A stretch of 64,000 nucleotides of DNA, taken from contig WLWZ01000009.1 in the NCBI GenBank assembly GCA_012103315.1, positions 1 through 64,000 on the forward strand. Direction: 5' to 3'. Under the pieces are notes generated by a model. That model made no database searches and was not told the DNA's origin. It saw only the letters and a list, made by a program, of their open reading frames with translations. Both the position numbers and the translations under genes were made by a program. This DNA is from Alphaproteobacteria bacterium. GTDB lineage: Bacteria > Pseudomonadota > Alphaproteobacteria > MPNO01 > UBA2964. Below, piece after piece: positions 9,141-18,622 of the stretch. The number at the start of each line of letters is the position of its first letter. Positions within the stretch are counted from its first letter, which is position 1.

Positions 9141-10057
9141 AGCCGGTTAGGCGACCGATAACCGTCTTCTTTCCGTTGTTTCATGTAGGCTTTGTAAATC
9201 TGGCGTTTCTCGGTATCCCCATTTTCCTTATGGACATACGGGCAGACATCGACACAGATGTGGCAGTAGGCGTCGTGAAGCCGGGAAAATGGATAGCATT
9301 TTTCCATATCGATCCGCCAGCGCTTGATCCCTTCCGTTACGATATGGTCGGTGGCAATTGCGTCGCCCGGACAATTATTGCGGCATAGATTACATTTCTC
9401 ACAATAATCCTGAACCCCAAATTCCAGCGGCTGATCAAATTCCAGCGGCAGATCAGTGGTAACGAAGCTCGGGCGGAAGTTGGCGGCAATATCGGGATTG
9501 ATCAGGCTACCGTGACGGCCTAATTCGCCGATCCCGCAATGATAGAGCGTGGGTATAGCTTGGATCTGAGTGATTCCATTGTGATGCGCCCAGGCCGGGT
9601 AGCCTAGCTCGCGAACATAGGCGGCGAGCTCGGTAGCAATCCTAGCGACCTCCACATAAACGTGAAAGGTCTCTGCTTCGATGGCCAGTGATCCTCTGAG
9701 GACATTGGCGTAGTCTTCTTTAACGACGATGCCGATGACATTTTTATGCGGCATATCGAAATCAAGATCGACCATGATCGGGCGAATTTCAGTGCAACCG
9801 ACGAGATCAGCGCCAAGCTCTTTGGCTTTGGCAAAAACCCTCTGCGTTACTGTGGCGGGATCATCGATAATTTGTTGCTCGGGATTGATCGGTCCGTCGC
9901 GTTCTTCCGCGAGCTCCATCCACCTGTCGTGAGCTGCGGTGCGGACATCGTCTTCCTTGTTCCATTGTGGAACATTGTCCAGCCCGGCTTCCTCCAGAAT
10001 TCGCTTTAAAAGCGGGTCGGCGAGACCCTGTTCACGGCGCCAGCTAATACCGATCAT
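9137..10057 (-). CDS. Soluble reductive-dehalogenase-like corrinoid / 4Fe-4S protein
   Basis: 306 residues. The C-terminal third carries two 4Fe-4S motifs: C219-x2-C222-x2-C225-x3-C229P, and C254-x10-C265-x2-C268-x3-C272P. Just before them, GIGELGRHGSLI and FVTTDLPLEFDQPLEFGV match the cobalamin-side signature of RdhA-type reductive dehalogenases; the related QueG epoxyqueuosine reductases share the overall fold. There is no Tat signal and no partner membrane anchor gene, so it is probably cytoplasmic, unlike respiratory RdhA. A GGGAGA ribosome site precedes the ATG at 10057. Dehalogenation is inferred, and another corrinoid-dependent reduction is possible. Confidence 0.8.
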   Translation of the reverse strand: MIGISWRREQGLADPLLKRILEEAGLDNVPQWNKEDDVRTAAHDRWMELAEERDGPINPEQQIIDDPATVTQRVFAKAKELGADLVGCTEIRPIMVDLDFDMPHKNVIGIVVKEDYANVLRGSLAIEAETFHVYVEVARIATELAAYVRELGYPAWAHHNGITQIQAIPTLYHCGIGELGRHGSLINPDIAANFRPSFVTTDLPLEFDQPLEFGVQDYCEKCNLCRNNCPGDAIATDHIVTEGIKRWRIDMEKCYPFSRLHDAYCHICVDVCPYVHKENGDTEKRQIYKAYMKQRKEDGYRSPNRL

Positions 10058-10201
10058 TCAATATCTCCCAATCTCCCGGTGGGTCGTTAAGTTTGCTCCC
10101 ATGACGCCACCACCGGACTGTGGTTAATTGTCGAAAAGCGTATCGATTATCGTATGCAAACAAAATAAAAATAACGAGGGCGCTAAGTTAAGGGGGATTT
10201 G

Positions 10202-11482
10202 ATGGCTGAAGAAGATATTGTCGTGCTGCCGGAGGATAACGGCATTCTCCCTGAGGATGCCGTGGCGGCGATCACGGCCAGTGAGGCTTATCCGGAAACG
10301 ACCGGCTACACCAAATCCGTCGAGTACATTGATTTCGAACGGCATGGAAAATCCTTCACCCAGGTGCTGACGACCTTCATACCTGAAACGCCACGCCTGC
10401 ATAACGGACGCGCAATCCTGCTGGTCTGTGGTGAGGGCGGCAAGGATAACGGCAACGGCTTTATCGAAACCTACGAGAAGAAGCCCGGCATGGCTCCCTG
10501 GCTTGCCAGTCGTGGATTTACAGTAGCTATCGTTCCTCGTCTTGGCCGATGGAACTTCTTTGATGAAGGTGGCAGCTGGATAGATATTCCACTCGGTGAA
10601 CGCATGCCCGTTTTTACGAGGCATCAACCTGCTTATTGGTCAGATGATGATTACACAAGCCATGCGTCGACTGGACAGGCTAGCCCGACCGGGAGCGATA
10701 CATACCGTCTGCCTGTTGAGGGGACAGAGCTTTACGATCATATGCTGGCGGCAACGCCGGATACGATTGTTGAAGGGTATCGGCGGGGGGCGGCCCGCGC
10801 TTTGCAAAACCACCCAAAATCACGCGAAGACACTCTTTTGCTCTATTGGGGGTTCTCTACTGGTGGGCCGTTTCTTTGGGCTCTGTGTCGACATCTAACA
10901 CCAGATGGTATTCTGGGGTGGGGGACGTCTAACAACCCCTCCGCTTATCTGTATAGCCGGGCGAGCACTGGTAATCATGACTGGCCGTATGAAGAGTCGT
11001 GCTTGCGGGTTCGCGAGCGTGGACGCCCTGATTTTCTTTACTACACGACACATATCGATGATGACCTTCGTGAAGAATGGTTCCAGGAGTCGATGCATGC
11101 ACCAAACTTCAAATCGATTGAGGACGTGTTTATGCATTACAACGTCGCGGCGCTGACCGAGCACACGACCCGCTTATGGGAATCCGACTTTTTGCCGGAT
11201 GAAGACCGCTCGGCGGGTTTCGCTGGGTTTCTGCAGAAAATCATGTTGCCGCTCTATCCTGCTGATGAACTCCGCGATGTCGCTGTACTGGAAATGAACG
11301 GCACGCTTGATCAGGTAATTCAGCCCTGGAAGGTCGATGCTGCGCGTAAAGTGTCCGAACGTTACTGCAAACGATATCGAGTTGCCCGGCTGGAAGGCTT
11401 CCGTCACGACATACTGCATGATACCTGTAAAACTGTGGGTCGGGTTTGGCTCAAGCTGATTGAAAGCGGTCATTACGATTGA
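10202..11482 (+). CDS. Alpha/beta-hydrolase-fold protein of unknown substrate
   Basis: 426 residues from ATG 10202, preceded by AGGGGGA. A nucleophile elbow GFSTGG places the serine at residue 219. A late EMNGTLDQVI segment may supply the acid and GFRHDILHD the histidine, giving a plausible Ser-Asp-His triad. An N-terminal segment of about 100 residues is not typical of small esterases. No signal peptide is seen, so it is probably cytosolic. It heads a plus-strand run with a second hydrolase, a Rieske oxygenase and a ThDP enzyme, so hydrolysis of an ester, amide or C-C bond in a catabolic pathway is likely. Confidence 0.75.
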   Translation: MAEEDIVVLPEDNGILPEDAVAAITASEAYPETTGYTKSVEYIDFERHGKSFTQVLTTFIPETPRLHNGRAILLVCGEGGKDNGNGFIETYEKKPGMAPWLASRGFTVAIVPRLGRWNFFDEGGSWIDIPLGERMPVFTRHQPAYWSDDDYTSHASTGQASPTGSDTYRLPVEGTELYDHMLAATPDTIVEGYRRGAARALQNHPKSREDTLLLYWGFSTGGPFLWALCRHLTPDGILGWGTSNNPSAYLYSRASTGNHDWPYEESCLRVRERGRPDFLYYTTHIDDDLREEWFQESMHAPNFKSIEDVFMHYNVAALTEHTTRLWESDFLPDEDRSAGFAGFLQKIMLPLYPADELRDVAVLEMNGTLDQVIQPWKVDAARKVSERYCKRYRVARLEGFRHDILHDTCKTVGRVWLKLIESGHYD

Positions 11483-11498
11483 ATTTGACGGGGCTGAT

Positions 11499-12380
11499 AT
11501 GCGCAAAGAAGACGGAAAATTTATCGACGTAGACGGTGTTCGGACCCATTACTACGAAAAAGGGGAAGGCACTCCGCTGGTCCTATTCCATGGCGGTGCT
11601 TTCGGTCATCCAACGGCTGCCGATAGCGCGTGGGACTGGAGTACTAATTTCGACCTTTTGGCTGAACGGTATCGGGTCATTGCGGTCGACAAATTAGGTC
11701 AAGGGTTCACGGACAATCCTAAAATCGATGCTGACTACTGCATGGCCGCCACGGTACGTCATGGGGCTGATACGCTTCGGGCGCTGGACCTCGGCCCAGC
11801 CGATCTGGTTGGTCATTCGCGCGGCGGTTATCTGACGTGCCGTATAACGCTGGATAATCCAGAGCTGGTTCGCAGCTGCACCATCGTCGACAGCAATACA
11901 AGTTCACCCGGTGTCGAGCTTAATGGGATTGTGCTTGGAAACCCTCCCGAACCACGTCTGTCGCGCGAAAGCCACAAGTGGATTTTTGAGCATTATTCTT
12001 ACAGTCCCAATCACATTACGACGGACTGGCTGGATATTTGCTGCGAGATTGCTTCATTACCGAAATATCAGGAAGCCTGGGATAAGATGGAAACTGAAGC
12101 GCTGCGGCTCAAACAGTTTGCTCCAGGGTTGGCCGCTGACAAATCGAAAATGTTTGCCCTTTTACGAGACGAGGGTCTGAAGCGGCCGACTCAGATAATC
12201 TGGGGCAAGAATGATCCAACGGCCTCATTGGATCAGGGGTGGGTGTTGTGGGATTTAATCGCGAAACATCGTTCAGATGCCCAGTTCCACATCATTAATC
12301 AGGCTGGCCACTTTTCTTATCGCGAACATCCAAAGGCGTTTAACGAGCTGATTCACGCCTTCGTTAATACCGCGGAATGA
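11499..12380 (+). CDS. Alpha/beta hydrolase (meta-cleavage-product hydrolase type)
   Basis: 293 residues from ATG 11499, which lies 17 bases after the upstream stop; an earlier in-frame TTG would overlap that gene. The oxyanion loop LFHGGAFGH is near residue 25, the nucleophile Ser107 is in VGHSRGGYL, and the C-terminal NQAGHFSYREHP gives the histidine. These fit the family of meta-fission-product (C-C) hydrolases and related esterases. With a Rieske oxygenase directly downstream, ring-fission-product hydrolysis is an attractive but unproven role. Confidence 0.85.
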   Translation: MRKEDGKFIDVDGVRTHYYEKGEGTPLVLFHGGAFGHPTAADSAWDWSTNFDLLAERYRVIAVDKLGQGFTDNPKIDADYCMAATVRHGADTLRALDLGPADLVGHSRGGYLTCRITLDNPELVRSCTIVDSNTSSPGVELNGIVLGNPPEPRLSRESHKWIFEHYSYSPNHITTDWLDICCEIASLPKYQEAWDKMETEALRLKQFAPGLAADKSKMFALLRDEGLKRPTQIIWGKNDPTASLDQGWVLWDLIAKHRSDAQFHIINQAGHFSYREHPKAFNELIHAFVNTAE

Positions 12381-12398
12381 TGCTACTCTTTGTATAAA

Positions 12399-12410
12399 CT
12401 AATCGATTAG
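12399..12410. promoter_or_regulatory. LacI-type operator-like palindrome upstream of the Rieske gene
   Basis: CTAATCGATTAG is a perfect 12-base palindrome with a central CG, ending 25 bases before the Rieske start codon. Its TAAnCGnTTA form matches the general pattern of LacI-family operators. No LacI-type regulator gene is in the window, so this is only a candidate site for substrate-responsive repression of the oxygenase and the ThDP enzyme after it. Confidence 0.35.
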
Positions 12411-12435
12411 CACGCGACTTGCAGGGAGTCGAAAT

Positions 12436-13671
12436 ATGCTTTCACATGAAGACAACGAACTATTGACCCGCACAAATGCCGGAACGCCGATGGGTGATCT
12501 CATGCGGCGCTATTGGATTCCGGTGGTTTTCACCGACCAAATCGAGAAGCCAGATTGCCCACCGGTGCGGGTTGAATTGCTCGGCGAAAGGCTGGTGGCC
12601 TTTCGGGACACTGAAGGCCGTCCTGGTCTGATCGATGAACGTTGTCCGCATCGCACGGCCTCACTGTTTTTTGGCCGCAATGAAGAATGTGGCTTGCGCT
12701 GCGTCTATCACGGCTGGAAGTTTGATGTTGATGGCAATTGCGTTGATTTGCCCAGCGAACCAGAGGGCAGCACGTTACAACGCAAAGTTAAAATCAAAGC
12801 GTATCCGTGTCATGAACAAGCTGGCCTCGTCTGGGCCTATATGGGTCCTGCTGAGCTGAAGCCCGAATTTCCAGAGCTAGAATGGGCGATGGTGCCGGAC
12901 TCCCATCTTTATGTGACGCGCCGGATTCAGGAATGTAACTGGTTACAGGGGTTGGAAGGTGGCTTCGATACTAGCCATCTCGCCTTTCTGCACCGCGGGA
13001 CCGCCGGCACCAACCGGCGCGTCGTACCATCGGAATACGCCGTTGTGCCAACCGATTTTGGTTTCATGGCGGGGACCGGTCGTGTCCTCAATGAAGGGGA
13101 GATAAATTGGGCGGCTAATCTGATGTGCATGCCGTTCCACAAAATTTTTGCGACGAGCCCGGAAGCAGCCCATATGTGGGTGCCTATCGATGATGAAAAT
13201 ACCATGCTGTACAGCATCGATTACTGGCCCGACAGACCGCTTTCGGCAGAAGATCTCGAACGGACGACAACGCATCACGGTATCCATACCGAGAATCTGC
13301 CGGGGACCGATATTCCGATCCATAACAAGGGCAACGACTATAATATTGATCGCGACCTTCAGGCGAGTGGCGACTCTTATACGGGCATGGAGGGTCTCGG
13401 TGTACAAGATGCTGGTATCCAGGAATCGATGGGGCCAATTGCCGACCGAACGACCGAACATCTCGGCGTCAGCGATACGGCGATCATCCAGATCAGGAAA
13501 TTACTGTTGCAAAGCCTGAAAGACTTTCAGGAAGGCAAAACGCCACCGGGTCTTGATCCCGCGAGCTATCGCGCGCGTTCCACACGGTTTAATTTACCCG
13601 AAGGCGGCTCGTTTGAAGAGGCTATTGAAGAACAGTTGAAACGCGACTACGGGTCGGTCGCCGCCGAATAA
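12436..13671 (+). CDS. Rieske non-heme iron oxygenase, large subunit (phthalate dioxygenase type)
   Basis: 411 residues. The Rieske 2Fe-2S ligands are C70-x-H72 and C89-x2-H92 (CPH ... CVYHGWKF). The mononuclear iron site is in GGFDTSHLAFLH around residue 180. Length and the early MRRYWIPV segment place it with the phthalate 4,5-dioxygenase / chlorobenzoate class, whose reductase is a separate protein. No ferredoxin or reductase gene is adjacent. A clear GGGAG ribosome site lies before the ATG. It would hydroxylate or O-demethylate an aromatic acid; the substrate is unknown. Confidence 0.92.
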   Translation: MLSHEDNELLTRTNAGTPMGDLMRRYWIPVVFTDQIEKPDCPPVRVELLGERLVAFRDTEGRPGLIDERCPHRTASLFFGRNEECGLRCVYHGWKFDVDGNCVDLPSEPEGSTLQRKVKIKAYPCHEQAGLVWAYMGPAELKPEFPELEWAMVPDSHLYVTRRIQECNWLQGLEGGFDTSHLAFLHRGTAGTNRRVVPSEYAVVPTDFGFMAGTGRVLNEGEINWAANLMCMPFHKIFATSPEAAHMWVPIDDENTMLYSIDYWPDRPLSAEDLERTTTHHGIHTENLPGTDIPIHNKGNDYNIDRDLQASGDSYTGMEGLGVQDAGIQESMGPIADRTTEHLGVSDTAIIQIRKLLLQSLKDFQEGKTPPGLDPASYRARSTRFNLPEGGSFEEAIEEQLKRDYGSVAAE

Positions 13672-13685
13672 GAAAGGTCAAAAAG

Positions 13686-15335
13686 ATGAATGGTGCAGCC
13701 CTCGTTGCGGAAATACTGAAACGGGAGGGGACGGAGTTTATATCCTGCTATCCCCGAAATCCGGTTATTGAAGAATGTGCGAAGCTGGGGATAAGGCCCA
13801 TCCTGTGTCGCCAGGAACGCGTTGGCGTTGGCATCGCCGACGGCTATTCGCGGATCACGCGCGGCAAAATCAATGGCGTCTTTGCGGCGCAGGCGGGTCC
13901 GGGAATCGAGAACGCTTTTGCCGGCGTCGCTCAGGCCTTCACCGAGAATGTCCCAATGTTGATCATCCCTGGCGGGTTGGGGTCGTCGCGGCAATATCGC
14001 CATCCGACCTTTAGTGCAGTAGACGTTTTTGCGCCGGTGACCAAATGGGCTGCGCGGGCACATTCGGTTCAGTTGATTCCAGGGTTGATGCGTCAAGCCT
14101 ATCATGCGATGCGGACCGGTAGAGGTGGCCCTGTGCTGCTCGAAATCCCGCTTGAAGTCTGGGATCAGGAATTCTCTGGTGAGCTCGACTATGAGCCTGT
14201 CCGCCCTTACCCGGTCGCGCCCGATCCGGCAGCCGTCACAGAAGCAGTCAAATTATTGCTGGAGGCTAAAAACCCAATTCTGTGGGCGGGACAGGGCGTC
14301 CTATATGCCGAAGCAAGTGAGGCAGTGGCAGAACTGGCCGAGCTTGTTCCAGCGCCGGTCATGATGACCAATCCCGGCAAAAGCGCGATACCCGAAAACC
14401 ATCCGCTGTCGCTTGGTGGCAGTACGCGGTCACGCCCGCGGATGGTGTCTGAGTTTATGGATCGCGCTGACCTGGTTTTCGCAATTGGCTCAAGCCTGAC
14501 GATCACCAATTTCGGTCCCAAGGTGCCGCCCGGCAAACGGATCGTCCATTCCACCAATGATCCATCCGACATTAATAAGGATTACTTCGCGGAACACGCG
14601 GTGATTGGTGATGCCAAGATGGTGGCTGAAGCTCTGATCACTGAGATTAAGCGGCAACGCGGTGAGGTTGATGCCAAGGCGGCACAGTCATTAAAAGACG
14701 ACATCGCCTCCATCAAGGCAGCGTGGATTGCGGATTGGAAAGATCACCGGACCTCGGATGAAGTGCCGATAAATCAGTACCGCGTCATTCAGGATTTGAT
14801 GGACACGGTTGATCGGGACAATGTCATCATCACGCATGATTCCGGCAGTCCGCGTGAGCAAATGATGTCGAGCTGGGAAAGCACGGCGGCCGGCTCCTAT
14901 GTGGGGTGGGGGAAATCCACCCAGCTTGGCTACGGTCTCGGGATAAATTTAGGGGCGAAGATGGCAGCACCGGACAAGATTTGTATCAATGTGATGGGTG
15001 ATGCGTCCTTTGGTATGACCGGTATGGATATAGAGACCGCGGCTCGGAACGGCATCGCAATCCTGACCGTTGTTTTCAATAACAGTGTCATGGCGGCGGA
15101 ACGTGATGTACTCGTCCTAGCAACTGAGAAATGGAACGCTATGGATGTCGGCGGGAACTACACAAAGGTTGCCGAAGGGCTGAACGTTCAGGCCCGCCGT
15201 GTCGAAGCACCGGATGATATCATTCCAGCAATAAAGGAAGCGGTGGCTGTGACACAAAGCGGCAAACCCTACTTGCTCGAGTTTATCGTCAAGGAAGGCT
15301 ACGACTTCTCCCGCGACACGGTTGAGGGGCTTTAA
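13686..15335 (+). CDS. ThDP-dependent enzyme (acetolactate synthase / decarboxylase family)
   Basis: 549 residues with the three domains of the POX/acetolactate synthase family. The pyrimidine domain has the cofactor-activating glutamate in CRQERVGVGIADGYSR (near residue 50). The central domain has the LWAGQGVLYAEASEA segment. The diphosphate domain has GDASFGMTGMDIETAARNG with the following NN. It starts 14 bases after the Rieske stop, so it is in the same operon. The reaction may be decarboxylation or carboligation of a 2-oxo acid formed in ring degradation. It lacks the obvious FAD-site hallmarks of pyruvate oxidase, but a precise assignment is not possible. Confidence 0.85.
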   Translation: MNGAALVAEILKREGTEFISCYPRNPVIEECAKLGIRPILCRQERVGVGIADGYSRITRGKINGVFAAQAGPGIENAFAGVAQAFTENVPMLIIPGGLGSSRQYRHPTFSAVDVFAPVTKWAARAHSVQLIPGLMRQAYHAMRTGRGGPVLLEIPLEVWDQEFSGELDYEPVRPYPVAPDPAAVTEAVKLLLEAKNPILWAGQGVLYAEASEAVAELAELVPAPVMMTNPGKSAIPENHPLSLGGSTRSRPRMVSEFMDRADLVFAIGSSLTITNFGPKVPPGKRIVHSTNDPSDINKDYFAEHAVIGDAKMVAEALITEIKRQRGEVDAKAAQSLKDDIASIKAAWIADWKDHRTSDEVPINQYRVIQDLMDTVDRDNVIITHDSGSPREQMMSSWESTAAGSYVGWGKSTQLGYGLGINLGAKMAAPDKICINVMGDASFGMTGMDIETAARNGIAILTVVFNNSVMAAERDVLVLATEKWNAMDVGGNYTKVAEGLNVQARRVEAPDDIIPAIKEAVAVTQSGKPYLLEFIVKEGYDFSRDTVEGL

Positions 15336-15341
15336 ACGCCC

Positions 15342-16151
15342 TTAGCCGTCGCGGAAAGCGTCCATCATAGGTTTTTGCTGACCGCCATCGATCTCGATCA
15401 TTGTACCATTGACGAAATGTGCTAGCGGTGACGAAAGGTAGGTTACGAGATTGGCAACCTCAACGGTCTCTGCAATCCGGCCCAAAGGGATACTGCGGGG
15501 GGCCAGCTGATCGGCTTCTTCAATGCTGAGATCCATGTCGCGCGCCATGCCCTGGACGAGACCTGCCCAGCGTTCGGTGCGAACCGGCCCGGGGTTTACA
15601 GCAACAAAGCTGATATTGTCTTTGCCATACTGACCCGCCAGCGAAATCGTCAGGTTCTGACCTGCCGCATTGGCGGCGCCTGGGGCTATTTCCCAATAGG
15701 AATGTTTGACACCATCATTGCCGATGAGATTGACGACCCGCCCGCCGCCTTGTTTTTTCATGTGGGGAAGAGCGGCGCGAGTGCAGCGAACATAGCCGAA
15801 GAATTTAAGCTGGAGCGCATCTTCCCATTGTTCATCTGATAAATATTCAAGAACTCCGCCAGTTGCTGCACCTGCGTTGTTGACCAAAATATCGACCCCA
15901 CCGAGTGCTTCTACAGCGCCATCGATAAAGGCGTTCGCTTGGTCGGTATCGGTCAGGTCAGCCGTGATCGCGACAATGTTCTGGCTGGTGGTGTCAGAAA
16001 TTTCCTTGGCGGTGGCTTCCAGTGGTTCTTTACGACGCGCGCAGATCGCAACGTCAACGCCTTCCTGTGCCAGGCCCAAAGTGATGGCTTTGCCGATCCC
16101 CTCACTACCACCGGTTACGATTGCCTTTTTGCCTTTTAATTGCAGATCCAT
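15342..16151 (-). CDS. SDR-family oxidoreductase lacking the YxxxK catalytic motif
   Basis: 269 residues of classical short-chain dehydrogenase length. The cofactor loop TGGSEGIGKAI (near residue 13) and NNAGAATGG (near 91) are intact. Where YxxSK would stand, the chain reads SYWEIAPGAANAAGQNLT, so neither the catalytic Tyr nor Lys is in the standard spacing. It may be a divergent SDR with altered chemistry or a non-catalytic binding role. It lies on the minus strand between two plus-strand catabolic genes, tail-to-tail with the ThDP gene with 6 bases between stops. Confidence 0.85.
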   Translation of the reverse strand: MDLQLKGKKAIVTGGSEGIGKAITLGLAQEGVDVAICARRKEPLEATAKEISDTTSQNIVAITADLTDTDQANAFIDGAVEALGGVDILVNNAGAATGGVLEYLSDEQWEDALQLKFFGYVRCTRAALPHMKKQGGGRVVNLIGNDGVKHSYWEIAPGAANAAGQNLTISLAGQYGKDNISFVAVNPGPVRTERWAGLVQGMARDMDLSIEEADQLAPRSIPLGRIAETVEVANLVTYLSSPLAHFVNGTMIEIDGGQQKPMMDAFRDG

Positions 16152-16311
16152 TGCTCGCTCTCATCCATCTGGTGTTCAAAATGTTGGCGGGATCATGGCG
16201 TGTTTTTGCTGTGTGGGAAATGGTTGTTTCGAAATTTATGTTGTGGCGGTCGTTGCTCCTGAGTGTCTCTATGATTTACCTTGAACAGAGAGTTTGGGCT
16301 AAGGACCAGTG

Positions 16312-18621
16312 ATGAACGAGACGACACCGATCCGCTATATTGGTGAATCAGAAACCCGCTTGGAAGATCAGCGGTTTCTCACCGGCACTGGTCAGTTTGT
16401 CGATGATGTATCGCTAGCTGGCATGGTCCATATGGCAATCTTGCGGAGTCCGCAGGCGCACGCCCGGATCAACGATATCGATCTAACCGCTGCTCGTGAA
16501 ATGCCGGGCGTTATCGATGTCTTTGCCGCAACTGATATTGATATGGCGTTGCCGGATATCCCGTTGCGACTGGCGCCTTTCAAGGGATTCGAACGGTTTC
16601 TACAGAATCCTCTTGCCGTCGATAAGGTGCGCTATGTCGGCGAGCCTGTCGCCGTTGTGATCGCCGAGAACCGCTATCTGGCTGAAGACGCTCTGGCGAT
16701 GATTGCCCTCGACCTGGATACGTTACCGGCCGTGACCACCCTCGATCAGGCTGAAGCTGGTGATGTTCTGCTGCAGGAAACGGCGGGGGAGAATGTCGGG
16801 GCGGCTTATCCTGTCGGGCGCGGTGATATCGAGACGGCCTTCAAGGATGCGCCTTACACAAGACGCGAACGGTTTATCACCAATCGCCACGCCGCTTGTC
16901 CTCTGGAAACCAGAGGCCTGATTGGCGAGTGTGATCAACCATCCGGCGTGTTGCGATTAACCGGGGCAGCCAAGGTGACGTTCTTTAATAGGCGGCATTT
17001 AGCGGCAGCCTTTGGGGTAGAGGAAGATCAGGTCGAGTTGATTGAATTGGATGTCGGTGGTGCCTTTGGTGCCCGCGGTGAACTTTATCCGGAAGACTAT
17101 CTGGTCCTGATCGCCGCCCAGCGGGTCGGCAAACCGGTGAAGTGGATTGAAGATCGCCGCGAGAACCTCATGGCGTGTAATCACTCCCGCGATATTACTT
17201 GTGATTTGGAAGTCGCGGCGACACGTGATGGCGAAATTCTCGGGATGCGCTGCGAGGTGCGCGGTGATCTCGGTGCCTATGTTCGGACAAATGGTGGTGT
17301 GGTGCCCTCGAAGGCCGTCCAGTTTTTGCCGGGGCCGTATCGGATTCCTGCCTTTGCAGCGGAAATGAAGGCAATTGTTACCAACAAGACGCCAGTCGGC
17401 ACAATGCGCGGGCCGGGGCGGTTTGAAGCCAATTTTTGCCGTGAGCGCTTGCTGGACATGATGGCAGATGATTTGGATATCGATCCTGCAGAACTGCGCT
17501 TGCGCAATTTAATGAAACCCGAGGAACTCCCTTTCCGAATAGGCGAGCTGGTGCCGGGTGATCCGGATGCGACGTTCGATGACGGTGATTACGCCTCGGC
17601 CTTTCAACAGTTGCTGGATGAGGTCGATTACGATTACTGGAAAGATCGTCAAGGAGAAATCCAGAACGGTAAGCTGATGGGGCTGGGTCTTGCAGTCTTT
17701 ATCGAGAGCAGTGCCGCTGGTCCGCCGGAATCGGCTCGGATTACCGTGACGGGCGATGGCAGTATCGAATTGCGTACCGGCGCGTCATCGGTTGGGCAGG
17801 GGCTGGAAACCGGGATGGCACAGATTTGCGCCGATATCCTTGAGACCAGTATGGCGGGTATTTCGGTTCTTCATGGCAGCACGACCTTGGTGGAAAGCGG
17901 CGGCGGAACGTTCCATAGCCGCTGCACGGTGATGGCGGGCAATGCGGTACGCAAGGCCTCCGAAGCGCTGATCAACAAGGCGGTAGAGCTGGCGGCACTT
18001 CGCTGGAATGTCGCGACGAATGGTCTGCAATATGAAGTCGGTGCGGTTAGCCGAGGTGACGGCGAGCGGTTGACATTGCAGGAACTCGCGGAGTATGCCG
18101 CGACCCGCGATGGCGATTTATTATCCGCCGATGCAAGCTTCAGCAATGACGGCAAATTGTCTTATTCCTATGGCGCCCATGCTGCCTTAGTCGCGGTGGA
18201 TGTTGAAACCGGGGGGTTCGAACTCGTAAAATACGCACTGATCGAGGAGATTGGCCGCGCATTAAACCCCGCGATGGTAAAGGGACAAGCGGTTGGTGGA
18301 TTGGTGCAGGGACTCGGTGGTACGCTACTCGACCACATGATCTATGATGATGACGGCCAGTTGATGACGGCCAATCTGGCGGAATATCTACTGCCGCTGG
18401 CGACGGATTTGCCGGAGATTACGGCTATTGCACTGGAGGAAAGCCCCTCCAAACTCAATCCGATGGGATTCAAAGGCGCTGGCGAAGGCGGCATCGTCGC
18501 GGTGGCTGGTGCGGTTGGTAATGCCGTGGCACGAGCGTTGCGGCAATATGATGTGAAGATCACCGATCTACCACTCTCGCCAATGCGACTCCGTGAGTTA
18601 CTTGCTGAAAAAGGAGCCTGA
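16312..18621 (+). CDS. Xanthine-dehydrogenase-family molybdenum hydroxylase, large subunit
   Basis: 769 residues, normal for a stand-alone Mo/MCD-cofactor subunit. The N-terminal a/b hammerhead starts with LEDQRFLTGTGQFVDD. Mo-cofactor segments are GGAFGARGELYPED (near residue 250), VGTMRGPGRFEANF (near 365) and GASSVGQGLETGMAQ (near 495). The C-terminal FKGAGEGGIVAVAGAVGNAV carries the catalytic glutamate. Such enzymes hydroxylate heterocycles, aldehydes or other substrates with water-derived oxygen and pass electrons to FeS and FAD subunits. No FeS or FAD gene is adjacent, so partners must come from elsewhere. The ATG at 16312 is preferred over an overlapping GTG three bases earlier. Confidence 0.92.
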   Translation: MNETTPIRYIGESETRLEDQRFLTGTGQFVDDVSLAGMVHMAILRSPQAHARINDIDLTAAREMPGVIDVFAATDIDMALPDIPLRLAPFKGFERFLQNPLAVDKVRYVGEPVAVVIAENRYLAEDALAMIALDLDTLPAVTTLDQAEAGDVLLQETAGENVGAAYPVGRGDIETAFKDAPYTRRERFITNRHAACPLETRGLIGECDQPSGVLRLTGAAKVTFFNRRHLAAAFGVEEDQVELIELDVGGAFGARGELYPEDYLVLIAAQRVGKPVKWIEDRRENLMACNHSRDITCDLEVAATRDGEILGMRCEVRGDLGAYVRTNGGVVPSKAVQFLPGPYRIPAFAAEMKAIVTNKTPVGTMRGPGRFEANFCRERLLDMMADDLDIDPAELRLRNLMKPEELPFRIGELVPGDPDATFDDGDYASAFQQLLDEVDYDYWKDRQGEIQNGKLMGLGLAVFIESSAAGPPESARITVTGDGSIELRTGASSVGQGLETGMAQICADILETSMAGISVLHGSTTLVESGGGTFHSRCTVMAGNAVRKASEALINKAVELAALRWNVATNGLQYEVGAVSRGDGERLTLQELAEYAATRDGDLLSADASFSNDGKLSYSYGAHAALVAVDVETGGFELVKYALIEEIGRALNPAMVKGQAVGGLVQGLGGTLLDHMIYDDDGQLMTANLAEYLLPLATDLPEITAIALEESPSKLNPMGFKGAGEGGIVAVAGAVGNAVARALRQYDVKITDLPLSPMRLRELLAEKGA

Positions 18622-18622
18622 G

